From: Yamagishiella unicocca | Lineage: Eukaryota > Chlorophyta > Chlorophyceae > Chlamydomonadales > Volvocaceae | Reading direction: 5' to 3' | Assembly (NCBI GenBank): GCA_003116995.1 | Contig: BDSL01000025.1 | Span: 620,001-684,000 of the forward strand | DNA length: 64,000 nt | Shown here: one piece after another, positions 12,868 to 25,800 of the stretch | How positions within the stretch are numbered: position 1 is the first letter of the stretch | Layout: every line of letters begins with the position of its first letter | Position numbers and translations under genes: made by a program | Notes under the pieces: generated by a model | The model's database searches: none | The model's input: the letters and a program-made list of their open reading frames with translations, nothing else | What the model was told of the DNA's origin: nothing

Positions 12868-15800
12868 ACGGAGTCGGCGCCGCGGCGGGTGGTGGTGACG
12901 GGTATGGGTGTGGTATCGTGCCTGGGACACGAACACGACGAGTTCTACAACAACCTGTTGGCGGGCAAGAGCGGCATCTCGAACATCGAGGTACGGCAGT
13001 GTAACGCTCACACTCGTGTCCCGCTCCCTGGGTGGCTGCGTCAGTGAGCCACTGAAAACACGGCTGGCTCGCAAACGCCGCATTTGGTGTCACCGGGCCG
13101 CCTGTAGCTCGTCCAAAGATTGCAGCGCGGAAGGAACGGGCAGCTGTAGTGGACGCGACGTAGGAGGAGGGGGATGCGCGGCGAGGGCGGGGGGGGGGAG
13201 GGCCCCGGGGGGAGGGCATCAGTTGAAGGATCGGTGGGTTCCAGAGTGAGGCCGCTGAGGGGGGTCAATGGGGTGGGGTACGAATCACTGGGATGTACGA
13301 TTCACTAGGATGTACGAGTTGCGTTAGTCACATCAAGAGAGTTGGGAAACATCTAGATGGGAAGTATCTGCTGCCTGCCCAGGGACTCGTCGCGGCCCGG
13401 CCAAACCACGAGGGTTTGAGACCCGAGGGTCGTGAGGGGCCCCAGCTGGGAGGTGCTGCTAGGCAACAGGTGGAGGGCGCCTGCCGTGTCCTGTCGTTGG
13501 GAGTTGTAAGTTAGGAGCTGTGGTCAGGAGGTGCAGAATGCGCGGGAGGAGCGGGTGGCGCAGGGCAGCTGCGGGAGGGTCGAGGAGGGAGGATTGCAGC
13601 AGCAGCACCGCGATGTTGTCTCCGCCTCCGCCGCCGCTGCTGCTGCTGCTGCTACGGCTGCCGCTGCTGCTGCCGCCTCCGCCGGTGATTACGCTGCTGC
13701 TGCTGCTGGCGCTGATTCGTCCCCAACAACAGGGCTTCAACACGACCGACTACTCGACGCGTTTCGCCGGGGAGATCAAGGTGCGCCCTGGAAGGGGGAG
13801 GGGGGGGGGGAGCGCGGAGGGCAGGTGGGCAAACACAGAGGAGCACGCGTAGGGTAAGGTTTCAAGGGGGGGGGTTCACGGGGGTGTTGGAGCCGGTGTT
13901 GGAGCCGGTGTTGGAGCCGGTGTTGGAGCCGGGGTTAACGGCATTCTACTCCCGAGCTGTGGCCAGCGCACCCGCGGCTTCCCCTGGCTCCTCACCCTCC
14001 ACTCGGGTTTGGCTTCCACAAGGGAGCGTGTTATCGGGGTTCCGGAGCGGTCTGCACCAAGGGGTTCCGGAGCGGTCTGCACCAAGGTGTGCGGTTCGAA
14101 TCCCCCGGCCCCCCCCGCCGGCAACGGCCGGCTAGTTCATGTTTCGCCTCTTCTTCTCCTATGTCCTCCGATGGCGTGCGAAAGGGTTTATTCCCCTCTT
14201 CCCCCCGCCCGGCCGCTGCTCCAGTCCCTGGACTGCACCGGCTATGTGTCGAAGAAGTTTGAGAAGCGAGTGGACGCGGTGATCAAGTACATTCTGGTGG
14301 CGGGGAAGAAGGCGCTTGGGGACGCTGGGCTGGACTGGGACGGACAGGCACTCAAGGTGAGGAAGGGGGGGGGCGGGGGTTGCGAGGAAGACCCCTGGAT
14401 GCGTGGAACCGTGGCTTGGGCGGGGGTAGGATGGGGTAGGGGCTTGGGCGGGGGTGGGGTAGGGGCTTGGGCGGGGGTGGGGTGGGGTAGAGAGGGAAAC
14501 GTGGTCTGAACTGGAGACTGGGCTGGGGCGGCGTGCTAGGTACCGGGCGTGGGGAATTCATCTCTTGGTTGGGGTTCCCTCCCTGTCCTCTCGGGAGTCC
14601 AGGGAGGGAAGGCGGGCGGCTTCTGGAGCGAGACGCAGTGGCGGGCGGCCCTCATCACGGCCTTGGCCCTCCGAAGCGAAGGAGCCCCCATCTCCCTCCC
14701 TCCCCTCCCGCTCTCCCTCCCTGGAGCCACCACCTCCCTCCCTCCCGTCCCCCCCTCCCTGGGCTCCCTTCGTTTCCTCAGGACCTGAACCGGCTGCGCT
14801 GCGGCACCTTGGTGGGGACGGCCATGGGCGGCATGACCAGCTTCGCCAATGCAGTGGAGGCGCTGGAGACGTCGGGTGGGTGGCTTGGGGGCTCCAGGGA
14901 GGGCGGGTGGGCGGCTTGGGGGCGGTAAGGGACAGCGCGAATGCGTGGATGCATGACTCCAGGAAGGGCCCCGTGTGGGACCCGTCGCCATGTTCGACTT
15001 CACACATACCCTGCCTTGGCGTTTTGGTCTTTCCCTAGAGAAGGAAGATTGGATGGGCCTTATGTCGTCATGCGGATCGGCCTTATGGGCCTTATGTCGT
15101 CACGTGGCGGTATACCGCCGCCTGCTCCCTGCGCGCGCGCCCCTCTGCCGCCGCCTGCTTCCGATTCTGCTCTCTGCTCCCTGCCCCTTAACCTGCTATC
15201 ACCGCCTGCTCCCTGCCCCCTAACCTGCTACCGCCGCCTGCTCCCTGCCCCCTGCCCCCTAACATCCTCTCCCGCCGCAGGCTACCGGAAGATGAACCCC
15301 TTCTGCATCCCCTTCGCCATCACCAACATGGGGGGCGCCATGCTGGCGATGGAGCTGGGCTTCATGGGGCCCAACTACTCCATCTCAACCGCCTGCGCAA
15401 CCGGCAACTACTGCATCCTGAGGTGGGCAGCTCACCGCCCACCCACCACCACAACCACCGCCGCCACAAATGTCACCAGGGAGGTCTCTGCTTAGGATCT
15501 CTCGAGCAATGTCAAATCGGACGAGAGACGAGAGACGGAGAAAAGGGGGGCTGCACGCATGAGTGACCGAGTCGGGTTACGGGTATGGCCACCGCTGTGC
15601 GTGGTGTGCCAACGACCGCAACTGCTGCGCCCTCCTCTCTCTGCCGGGCCGATCCCCGTAGCGCCGCCGACCACATCAAGCGCGGCGATGCGGATCTGAT
15701 GCTGGCGGGCGCGGGCGATGCCGCCATCATCCCAGCGGGTATTGGCGGCTTCATCGCGTGCAAGGTGGGGCGGGGTGTGTTGGAGGGGGCTGGGGGTGGA

Positions 15801-18800
15801 GGGGAGCTGGGGGTGGAGGGGGCTGGGGGTGGAAGGGGTTGGGGGTGGAAGGGGTTGGGGGTGGAAGGGGTTGGCGGTGGAAGGGGTTGGGGGTGGAAGG
15901 GGTTGGGGGTGGAAGGGACTGTGGATGAAGGGGCTTGGGTAGCATACGAACGTGTATTCGCCCAACGAGGAAGAAAGGGGGTGGGCGTGCATGTCCAGAT
16001 GGTGAAGTGCATGGGCTGTGCAGGGGGCAAGGAAGGGTGGGACCGGGAACAATCATCTTGGTATCTCGCAGGCAAAAAACGATGGTGCGCTAAGAAAGGT
16101 GGTATGTCGCACGCCATGGCTCGAGCACAAGGTGAACAATGAAGGCTCTGGGCCCGCCCCGTGCCTGTGGTGACAATTGTGGCAGTACCGATACCAGCAC
16201 CACCAGCACCACCAGCACCACCAGCAGCCATGACGACGGGGGAGATGAGACCCGTGGGTCGGCAAAGAGGGAGGCAGCAGCTCTATGTGAAGCGGAGCAG
16301 CTGAGACGTGTAGTACAGCCAGGCCAGGTCTCCAGAGGGCAGCAGCCAGGGGGCAGCAGCCAGGGGGCAGCAGCCAGGGGGAAGAGTCAGGGGGCAGCGG
16401 ACACAAGACGTTCGAGGCGGGGGGGAAGGGGGGCAAAACCCTAAGGGCAGGCGGCCATAGCTCCTCTTACTATCTTCCGCTGCCCTAGTCGCGTCTGGTG
16501 ACGAGGCCACACTCACCCGGGCAGCACCCACCCCAGCCTGTGCTAGGTCGGGCCGGGACAGCAGCAAATCAACGCACCAAACCCAACTCGACTGCGAGGG
16601 CCGGCTGCGCTCCGAAACCCGTCACCTGTCAACCGATGCATCCCTCTCCTGCGCTGCCCCCTCGTGCTGTTTGTCGCTACGTGCACAGGCCCTGTCGAAG
16701 CGCAACGACGACCCAGCGTCTGCGTCGCGTCCTTGGGATACGGCTCGGGACGGCTTCGTGATGGGCGAGGGGGCGGGTGAGAGAGCTGGGATAAGGCCCC
16801 GGGGACGGCTTCGTGGTGGGCGAGGGGGCGGGGGGCGCAAGAGCTGGGATAAGGCCCGGGACGGCTTGTGGTGGGCGAGGGGGCGGGTGAGAGAGGTGCC
16901 CGCCCGGGTTAGGATTTTGGGTTTTGGGGTATGGGGGGCGATAGGGGAAAGGCCAGTAATCGTGAAATGTTGCCAGTAGCATCGTGGGGCGCGTCGTGGG
17001 GCGCGCGTCTATTCAGTAGGGATTTTGGTTACTTACGACCCCCCTTGCTTGACGTTTCGTCGGTCAGTCTGCCCTCCTGCGGCGCCGTACGGTGCCGTGC
17101 ACCCTCCCGCGATGCGTGACCCCGACCGTGAACCCGACGTAGCCTCACCGATGCCGTACCCAGCGTTGTCACTCACCCACCCACTGCATGGCGGCCCTCC
17201 CTGCAGCCGTGCTCGTACTCGAGGAGTACGAGCATGCTAAGGCCCGGGGGGCCACCATCTACGCCGAGTACGTGGGCGGGGCCGTCACGTGCGACGCGCA
17301 CCACATGACGGAGCCGCAGCCGGAGGGCAAGGGTGAGTGGTGGGGTGCGGGGGAAGGAGGGCCATGTGGTCGTACGTTGTACGGATGGGGTGAGGTGGTT
17401 GTACGGATGGTACGGCAGGGGCGGTCAGCCATACAGGCCGCGCACAGGAGGAGGTGTCGCCAGGGAGGGTGGGTCTAGGGAGGGCGGGTGGGGACAAGGG
17501 CGGCGGCGGGGAGGGGGAATGACGTGCTGTACCTGCCCAGCCGTTCGGAGAAACTGCCGTCAACTGGCAAATCTAACCGCCAACTCCCAACAACCTCGCA
17601 GGCGTGATCATGTGTCTGGAGCGCGCTCTGGCCTCCAGCGGCCTCATCTCAACCGACGTCAACTACGTCAACGCTCATGCCACGTCAACGCAGGTACGGC
17701 AACAGCGCCGTACGGCTTCAGTTGCTCGTCCTCTGGGCGCCTCCGCCCCGCATGTTTGCATTACCAGATGTGGGGCATCGTCGTATCGACGTTATTGGGC
17801 TGCGGAGTTTCCAATCCGACGGATGGCACGAATTCTGTTGACGGATGGCACAAATTCTGTTGACGGATGTTTACAAGAACCAAGTTTTCGCCCCTTCCCG
17901 ACGCCTCCCCAACCCCTGCCCCTCCCTGGATCCCCAGGCCGGCGACATGGCGGAGTACCGCGCCCTCAACCGGGTGTTCGGCCATGAGGACCTCCGAATG
18001 AACTCCACCAAGTCCATGATCGGTACGGCAGGGCGCGCGTCGCAAAACACGGACCATGCGAGTAGCCACCATGGCCCGGAAAAACACCCTTCCTGGAGCC
18101 TTGGGTTCGTGTTTTAGTGTGTGTGTGTGTGAGGACGGGGGCCCGGTGGGGCCGGGAGGGAGACCTTCCGTGCCTTGGTGCGCGGCTGAAGGGGCTCCGA
18201 AACCCCCGGGGGACCCCAGAATCGTCATTGGTCTGCTGCCTGCAATCGAGGCCACCCAGGGCCCCGTCCTGGCGGCTAGCCGGGTCATAGTCCCGCAGAG
18301 CAGCCGAGTTCTCCTCCGTACGACGCGGATGATAGCGCGGCGTGTCGTACAACGGTGCTGCTTACCGCGTCACTGCGAAACGTCGGTACGGCTCCGTGGC
18401 AGCTCTGAAGCCGCCTGCGCGCTCCGAATACCCAACCAACCATGTGCCTGACTGAGCAACGTTTCGTCGCTTCCCTCTGCCTCCCTCTCCCCACCTACCC
18501 CCTCCCCACCTACCCTCTCCCCCTCCTGTCCCTGCCCCAAGGTCACCTGCTGGGCGGGGCGGGCGCGGTGGAGGCTGTTGCCACGATCAAGGCCATCCAG
18601 ACAGGTATGCGCGTCTGTCGAGGAGGAGGGGAGGAGGGGGAGAGGGAGGAGCGGGAGAGGGAGGGGGAAGGGGAGAGGAAGGAGGAAGGGGAGAGGAAGG
18701 AGGAAGGGGAGAAGGAGGAGGGGCAGGAGGGGGAAGGGGAGAGGGAGGGGGAGGTCGATGGCCTCGGGGGGGGCACCAAAGCATTGGGATCGGACTCGTA

Positions 18801-19670
18801 GCGGCCGATAGGGAAGCGGCCGAGAGCCCCGCCCCCCTGAGCGTAACCTTCCTCTCCGAAATGGGCGTTATCCGCATAGTCGGGGTGCTCCACCTCGGTG
18901 ACAGACCCATGGGTCACACCTGACGGCAGCGTCTCGACGCGCCTCTCGGCCTCCGCCCAGAGGTGCGCTGTCTTCATCGTACCAACCAACCAACTAACCA
19001 AGTAAGCGCTTCTAACCTATAAAACATCTGCCACTGTTGCCGCGGCACCTCTCACTTCCCCGTAACCAAACACATTTCATCGGCCCCCACTCACCCTCGC
19101 ACGCCACGCAACCGCCAACCGTATTTAACCGCCAACCGCTGCTCGCAGGGTGGGTGCACCCCACCATCAACCTGCACTCGCCGGAGGCGGGAGTGGACCT
19201 GACTCGTGTGGTCGCTGGGACCAAGCAACACCACCCCATCAAGTAGGTTGCAGACCTAATGACCCTAATGCCCTCCCATCCCACCCTGATCTTCCCGAAT
19301 GGCCGCTGCTGTGAAACATCTCTCCCCCGCGAGTTTAGTTTCATGAACCAAGTCCTCCAGCATGCACCTTAAAACGTCTGTTCGAAACGGTTTTCCTTTC
19401 GGACACGGGTTTTCCTTGCAACCTCTCCCGCGGGTTTACCTCGCTACCTATTTCGCAGCAAACTGCGCACTGGCATGGTCCCCCAGAGCCGCCGAGCCGC
19501 CTCTCAACCACCAACCACCAACCCGCACCTCCCCCATCCGCGGACTCCTCGTGATCCGCTATCCCCCCTCCACGGACTTCCCTCACCAACCCTCCAGGGT
19601 GGCGCTTTCCAACTCTTTCGGCTTCGGCGGCCACAACAGCTGCATCATGTTCAAGGCGCCACCGCAGTGA
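12868..19670 (+). CDS. fabF: Plastid 3-oxoacyl-ACP synthase, KAS I/II (FabF) type
   Basis: Condensing enzyme of type II fatty-acid synthesis, which elongates acyl-ACP with malonyl-ACP in the plastid stroma. Thirteen exons: 12868-12990, 13733-13780, 14225-14356, 14782-14875, 15281-15422, 15662-15764, 16689-16776, 17207-17332, 17602-17693, 17938-18022, 18542-18604, 19149-19242, 19598-19670. All phases join to a 420-residue mature-like protein beginning [15 protein letters not shown] and ending [19 protein letters not shown]. The catalytic Cys is in STACATGN (codon 15394-15396), the two catalytic His are in NAHATST (17676) and [12 protein letters not shown] (18544), and the conserved Lys is in NSTKSMIG (18010). 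It covers the full family length. The transit-peptide exon is not settled. KAS I versus KAS II cannot be decided by eye. Confidence 0.95.
13885..13935 (+). repeat. 12-bp tandem repeat in KAS intron 2
   Basis: Four near-perfect copies of GGTGTTGGAGCC. A second duplication, two copies of a 26-bp unit containing GGAGCGGTCTGCACCAAG, lies at about 14036-14087 in the same intron. Confidence 0.85.
14415..14495 (+). repeat. G-rich tandem repeat in KAS intron 3
   Basis: Repeats of GGGGTAGGGGCTTGGGCG start about 60 bp after the donor at 14357. The sense strand is almost free of C. Confidence 0.8.
15765..15930 (+). repeat. Donor-proximal G-rich minisatellite in KAS intron 6
   Basis: Starting at the GTGGGG donor itself, the intron holds many copies of units such as GGGGGTGGAAGGGGTT. 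The array covers the first 165 bp of the intron. Confidence 0.85.
16747..16915 (+). repeat. Tandem triplication of the exon 7/intron 7 junction of KAS
   Basis: A unit of about 55 bp beginning GGGACGGCTTCGTG, which is the last coding part of exon 7 plus the GTGAGA donor and some intron, occurs three times, at about 16747, 16802 and 16858. The last two copies are intronic, and the third keeps the donor GGCG|GGTGAGAGAG. Confidence 0.9.
18612..18762 (+). repeat. Purine (GA)-rich array in KAS intron 11
   Basis: A polypurine stretch with repeated GAGAGGAAGGAGGAAGGG units starts within 10 bp of the donor at 18605. Confidence 0.85.
19334..19425 (-). repeat. Dispersed about 90-bp element, antisense copy in KAS intron 12
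   Basis: The minus strand reads AAAACCCGTGTCCGAAAG, then AAACCGTTTCGAACAGACG, then GGTGCATGCTGGAGGAC. The same order of blocks occurs at 30608-30700 on the plus strand. Confidence 0.7.
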
Positions 19671-19689
19671 GCTGCACGCGAGCAGTGGC

Positions 19690-19812
19690 AGCGGCAGCGG
19701 CTCAGGTCTTACGCGCTAGCCGCAGCAGCCGCAGGAGGGGCAGCAGCGGCAGCGGCCGCAGCGGCAGCAGTGGCAGCAGCGGCGGCAGTGGCAGCGGCAG
19801 CCCAGTCTGACG
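19690..19812 (+). repeat. GGCAGC/AGCGGC trinucleotide-type repeat in the KAS 3' UTR
   Basis: A low-complexity CAG/GGC stretch starts about 20 bp after the KAS stop. It reads as Ser/Gly or Ala repeats in all frames and is not treated as coding. Confidence 0.8.
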
Positions 19813-22800
19813 CGCTAGCGGCGGCAGCAGCAATGGTAGCAGCAGTAGCGGTGGGGTGGCAGCTTTGCGCTGAGGTGCTGTGTCGGCGGGGGGAGATGAG
19901 TGTATGGGCGTGGGATGTGGCGGCACCTGTAGCTGCTGCGGTGGCGGGCATGTGGGTTGTTCCATGGGCTTTGGCGGGGTGCTGTTGCCAGCGCGGGCGG
20001 AGGGGGCGAGATGCGCTCCATTGCAGCACAGCGCAGCACAGATTGTCCCCCCCCCCCGCAGCTGTCGTCACTCGACGGGTGCGGACCAGGTGGGGCAGTC
20101 GAGTGACTGTGTCGTACTGCCGCTGGGCGGCGCTGCTTGTGCCCTGTGTCCAGACGAGGCTGTGTCGTACTGCCGCTGAGGGGCCACCTCTCGGAAGGAG
20201 GAGAGGGAGCTCCAGGGGGGAATTCGGCCAGCAGGCGCCCTTGCGAGGATCGTTGCCAGCTCCAGGGATGGCGTACGCGAGCGTTTGCCTGCCAGGCAGC
20301 GCTGGTCGGGTGCAGGTGCGGGTGCGGGTGGCATCCTGAGGGAGCATCTCCCTCGTTCCCCACCCCACGTACGGTTGCGCGCATCACACGTCATTTGACT
20401 CACGAGCATTGCCAACCTTCAGTACTGCGGGAGTGGGGGATGGGAGTATGGACCATGGGAGGAATGGGGGGTTGCGGGGAACGTTGGTTTGGGTGGTAGG
20501 GTGCGGCCTCGGCAAGTGGGCGCTCCAGGGGCGGTGACTGCGCGGCCCGTCAGATTTTGCTCCAGGGTTGGACATCCCGTTGTGTGAGAGCGCTAACCGC
20601 TTGTAGTGGGCTTTTGGGAGGGTCCAAGTTGAGAAGACAACCAGCAAGGAGGCCAGGAGGGGCCGCTGGGAACGCGGGTAGGGTGCTGCGAACCGACCAC
20701 GGACGCGGGTAGGGTGCTGCGAACCGACCACGGATAAGCCGCCTCACGGCGGTTGTGATGCTGCGGTGACGAATGGTGGTGGTGGTGATGATGGAGGGTG
20801 GTGGGTGGTGGTGGTGTAGGTGGTTGGCTGGGCGGCTTAGTGCCTGCAAGTATGGCTGCCCTGCCAAGGGTCCGATCGGCCCTCCGTTTGTGGCCGGTCG
20901 GGGTTGCTTGGCGTTCTCTCATCTGCTGAGCAGGCAGCTGAGGGGGACCGGATGTGGGCGCTCCCCAGCCTGTAAGCCCTCATTCAACTCGTGTCGGAGC
21001 CCCTAGCCCTGTCCCCTACCTCCTGCCTACCTCCTGACCACCACCTGGAAACTAAAGCGTGTTTACCGCATCCTCCGGCAGCCGCGGCCCCTCAGGGTCC
21101 CTGCCTGTCCCTGTCGCTTTGTGGGGACATTCCTGACTCGCCTGTCCACGCTTTTCGTTCAGGTCTCCCTACTACCATCTCCCGACCACTTCCATCCACC
21201 TCCATGGGTGGGTGGATCACTTCCATCCACCTCCACGGATGGGTGGGTGATGCGGGCGGGAAGGAGGGTCGAGATGCCGCTGGAGCTAGCTTACCTCCAT
21301 CACCTCCAGGAGGCGGTTGGGCACAGGTTGAGCACTGCATTGGGGGCCTGGACCGATAGACCCGAATGGAATCAATTGGAAACAAACCGAGCCAAACCCA
21401 AGGGGGGGCTTACAGCCACGGGTGACCCGGGGGAGTTCCCGTCCTTAGTAACGCATATTGACATGTATGCTTCCCGAGGTACTGTACTCAGCACATTTCA
21501 AAACGCTGCGCAGTCCGCAGTGTACCCCCGTCCGGGATAACCGGTTACAGCAGATCAATTATAATGCCACTCTCGCCTCAGTATACACCTCTACAATATC
21601 TCTCTTGTCCCGCACTCTCTTTCAAAATGGGAAAGCTGTTTCACTTTCGGATAGCAAGGCAGCCGGCAGCGAACTACACCTTGAAAACTGCGCTGGACGC
21701 ATCGCCCGACACGCCACTCCGCCCCCGCTCTCGCAAAACAGAGGAGCCTTTGGTATTAACTCCTCCTAAAGATCCTGTAATGCTCCTCCTCACACACGGA
21801 CGCACTGCGCCTGACCGTTGACTAAGTAACGAAGCAACGAACGGCAGCCGCTTAAATACCTTGTAAGACACTCTACTGCTTCTCATGGCGCTGCTGCTCG
21901 GATGTCTCACTTATCAAAAGCAATTTACCGGCGGCGCCTACTACCAGGATTGAAACAACAACCTGTTTGTAACTCGGGGTTCTGACGTCGCTGCTGCAGC
22001 AGATGCCGTCCCCACGTTGCCTCTACAACCGCGCTTCGCAGCAATCTACGCCCTGCACCCTCATGGATGGAGTAGCGCGGGCGGTGTCGCCCACACGTGA
22101 CACACGGGTCGGCAGCCCGCAAGTCCCTCCCGCTCGCCAAACGAGCGCCCTCCAGCACCAGCTTCCGACCGACCGACCGACCGACGGACGGACGACAGCC
22201 TTATTATTCTTCATGTACGGACCCGGCAATGAGAGGGAAAGCATAATCACGACCAGAACACATGTTCCTGGTCGTACGCATCGATTTCTTGCAAATCTGA
22301 AGAGGAGGAATGCACGTGACATACCCGTCGCAACCTCTAACCTCCAACCTCCAATCCGAAAAATACCATAATATAAGCAACCCGCACAACAACGCAACGC
22401 TGCATAACCCCGCCCGTGAGGGCGAGTGCTGGGACAGCACGCCGTCGGCGCAGAGGGGCGAGGGGAGGGCAAGCGGCGCGCCACCAACCGCAGCCGGGGA
22501 GCCAACCAACCCAACTGGCAACCAACCCAACCGGCCACCCAGTGGAGCAAAAATAACGTGTACGACGCACAGCGACGCTAAAGCAATTGGGCACGGGCCT
22601 CATCGTCTTCATGCCTTCATCGCTTTCCCGACAGTTCCCTTGTATCAGCGGGGGGGCACACACTGGCTGCGGAATCGCGACCTGGCACACCACCACCGCC
22701 ACCATCACCACCCACCACTTTCAGCTGACAAGGGGCTGCTGGCCCGGCTGTCTCAGCACCTCCGAGTCCACCTAGCGCCGGCGTATGTCGTACACCTTGT

Positions 22801-22835
22801 ACGGGTTGTCCTTGTAACCCACCGGCCCGGGCGCC
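19813..22835. other. Convergent spacer between KAS and the Ala-rich gene
   Basis: No gene recognised. TGTAA at 20971-20975 is the first sense-strand polyadenylation motif after the KAS stop, implying a 1.3-kb 3' UTR. TTACA at 21545-21549 and 21410-21414 are TGTAA on the minus strand and could serve the Ala-rich gene. A perfect 30-bp tandem duplication containing GGTAGGGTGCTGCGAACC lies at about 20680-20742. The motif GTGTCGTACTGCCGCTG is repeated at about 20109 and 20160. Confidence 0.5.
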
Positions 22836-25800
22836 TTAGCGCCGGCGGCTGTTGCCCCGGGCCCGGGCCAGCAGGGCCTCCCGCTGGGCTCGTCGCAGCT
22901 CCGCCTCCCGTTGCTCCTGGACGCGACGGCGCACCTGGAGGGGGGGGGGTGTATAAAAAACATTTTACGCAACGGGACAGGATAGTGGGGGGTTGTGGGC
23001 GTGAAAACCGATGACACGAAAACGACAGGATAGTGGGCGCAGGGGGGGGTTGCAGCATTAGGGTGTAGGGTTTCAGGATTTCATTGCTTTAGGGGAACCG
23101 GTGGACTTACATGGGTGATCGAGGCGTCCCTAGTCCGGAGGAAAGTGCATTACTGGGGACCGGGGAGGTAAACGAGAAAAATGCATTGCCGGGGACAGGG
23201 GAGATAAACAAGGAAAGTTTCCACTTTCTCCCACCCTCCCCCGCCCTCTCATTTCAGCCAACCGACCTCTGTCGCCTCAAGCTCCGGAACCACCACATCC
23301 CTATAGAGCTTGGGAATGAGGACCACCGCCGCAAGCGCCGCTGCTGCGGCTCCAATACCCGGGGCGAGCTCCAGCAACCGCTCCAGGGAAGAGTCGAGCT
23401 CGGAGTCAGCTGCCGAGGTCGCCGTGTCATCGCCGCTGCCGCTGCTGCTGCTGGCCAACACAGCGGGCTTCGAGGCCTCCGATTGCTCTGCCTTGACCTC
23501 CAATGGCTTGGACTCGGGCTTGGCTTCCGCCTTCACGACTTCCGGCTTGGACTCAGGCTTGGCTTCCGCCTTCACGACTTCCGGCTTGGACTCGGGCTTG
23601 GCTTCCGCCTTCACGACTTCCGGCTTGGACTCGGGCTTGGCTTCCGCCTTCACTATTTCAGGCTTGAACTCAGGCTTCGCCTCGACCTTCACAGGCTCAG
23701 GCTTAGCTTCAGCCTTCGCCTCGACCTTCACAGGCTCAGGCTTGGACTCAGGCTTAACAGGCTCAGCCTTGGCTTCCGCCTTTACGACTTCGGGCTTGGG
23801 CTCAGGCTTGGCTTCCGCCTTCACCTCAGCCTTCACCTCAGCCTTCGCGACTTCAGGCTTGGGCTCTTCTTTCACCTCTGCCGCCTTGACGGGGCTAGGC
23901 TGCGCGACAGTCGCCCTGACCTCTTCCGCCACGGTGGCTGGTGCGGCAACAGCGGCAGGCGCTGGCGCCGGCGCCTGCTCGACCTTGGCCGCGAAGAACG
24001 GCAGCGCAAAGGCCTTCTCCTTCTCCTCCTCCTTCTTCACCAGCACGTCCGCCTCCTCCTCCTTGACGGCCTTCTCGTCCACCTTGAGCACCTCCTCGAC
24101 GACCTTGCCAACAGCCTTCTCCACCTTGACCTCCTCAGCCTTGCTGGCGGTGGCCGCGGCGACCGCCGCGGCCGCCGCCTCCTTCTCCGCCTCCTTCACC
24201 ACCTGGGCCGCGGCTGCCTTGACGACCTCAGCCTTGGCGTCTTCAAGCTTGAGCTCCTCCTTAACGGCCTCCTTGACGGAAGCAACAGCCGCTGGTGCCG
24301 CTGGTGCTGCTGGTGCGGCTGGTGCCACGACAACCTCAGCTGCTGCCGGCTTGAGCGCCAGCGGCATGGGGTTGCTGAGCTCCTCCACCTCTGGCTTGAT
24401 GTCCACCTTCAGCATGGAAGCCGCCGCGGCCGCGGCGACTTCTTTGGCCTCCGCCGCCGCTGCCGCGGCCTCTCGGGCCTCCGAAACCGCCCTCGAGGGC
24501 TCGTCGCCGGACAGCTCCGAAACCACATCCGCTGCCAGCTTGGCGGCATCGGCAATAGCCTGCGGGGATGAACCAAGCACACGAGGCGGTGCACATCCGG
24601 CATAGGACTCGGTAACCCGCGTTGGGTCGGCGTCTTGCAAGGTCGCCCGACTGGGGGATAGACCACGGTGGACTTGAAAGTTGCCTCTAGGTCGCCACGC
24701 GTCCCCAAGCGCCCGTTTCCCATCTCCGCTTCATCACGTTGCACCAACACGGCACTTGCCAAGTGGCGGTATGCAGGGCAACAACACTAAGGCGCGTTTC
24801 CGCCCTCCCGGTGTAATCACCCAGACGGGCCGGGGTCGGGTCGGGTCGGGTTTGGGTCGGTTTTGGGTCGGTTTTGGGTCGGGTTTGGGTCGGGTCGGGT
24901 TCGGGTCGAGTCGGGTTTGGGTCGGGTTTGGGTCGGGTCGGGGTTGAGTCGGGGTTGGGTCGGGTCGGGGTTGGGTCGGGTCGGGGTCGGGTTTGGGTCG
25001 AGTCGGGTCGGGTCGGGCCGGGGTTGGGTCGGGGTCGGGCCGGGGTTGGGTCGGGGTCGGGCCGGGGTTGGGTCGCGGTTGGGTCGGTCGGGTTTGGGTC
25101 GGGTCGGGGTTGGGTCGGGGTTGGGTCGGGGTTGGGTCGGGGTTGGGTCGGGTCGGGTTTGGGTCGGGTCGGGCTGCACACCTGCGCGTCTGCCGCCACG
25201 ATGGACGCCGCCTTGGCTGCCGCCGCCACCTCCGCCGCATCCACCTTGAGCTCCTCGAATGCGGCCTTCTCGGCGGACGACATCGGCTTCAGGGCGGCCT
25301 GCGGGCGCGGGAGATTAAAACACACACGAGGGGGACGGATTGGGGGGGGGCGATTTGGGGGGGGGACGGATTGGGGGGGGGGGGAGGGTTGAACGGCACG
25401 GCAGGTACGGCAGCTGTTAAAAGGAGAGGGATACACGGCCCCAACGCGACCTTGGCCGCTTGATGTTGTCCCAGCACCCCGCCTACCAGGCCCGTCTTGG
25501 GCTCCGGGGCTGACGCCACAACAGCCGCCGCCGCCGCCTCGGCCGCCTTGGCGTTGCCCGCCGCCAGGTCAGCCACCTCCTGAGCCACGTCAGCAACGTC
25601 GCGGGCCACGTCAGCAAGCACCGCCATCTCCACCGCCGGCGCCGCCGCCGCCTCGTTGGCGGCGGAAGCCGCCAGCGCCAGCGCCTGCTTGGCGGCGGCG
25701 GCGCCGCCACCAGACGATGCGGCGGCCTCCGCCGCCTCCGCCGCCTCGACGGCCCGGGTGGCACCATCAGCGGCTGCCTCCGCGCGCTCCGCCACCGCCC

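Noticed and set aside
14084..14102. tRNA-like B-box, GGTTCGAATCCC, in KAS intron 2
   Set aside because: The flanking bases do not form a T-stem, and no A-box or acceptor stem can be paired nearby.
23310..24605. Plus-strand Ser/Ala/Thr-rich frame of 431 residues, and a Leu/Arg-rich one in the same region
   Set aside because: Antisense shadows of the Ala/Lys/Glu-rich exon, whose minus-strand reading is supported by nine in-phase junctions.
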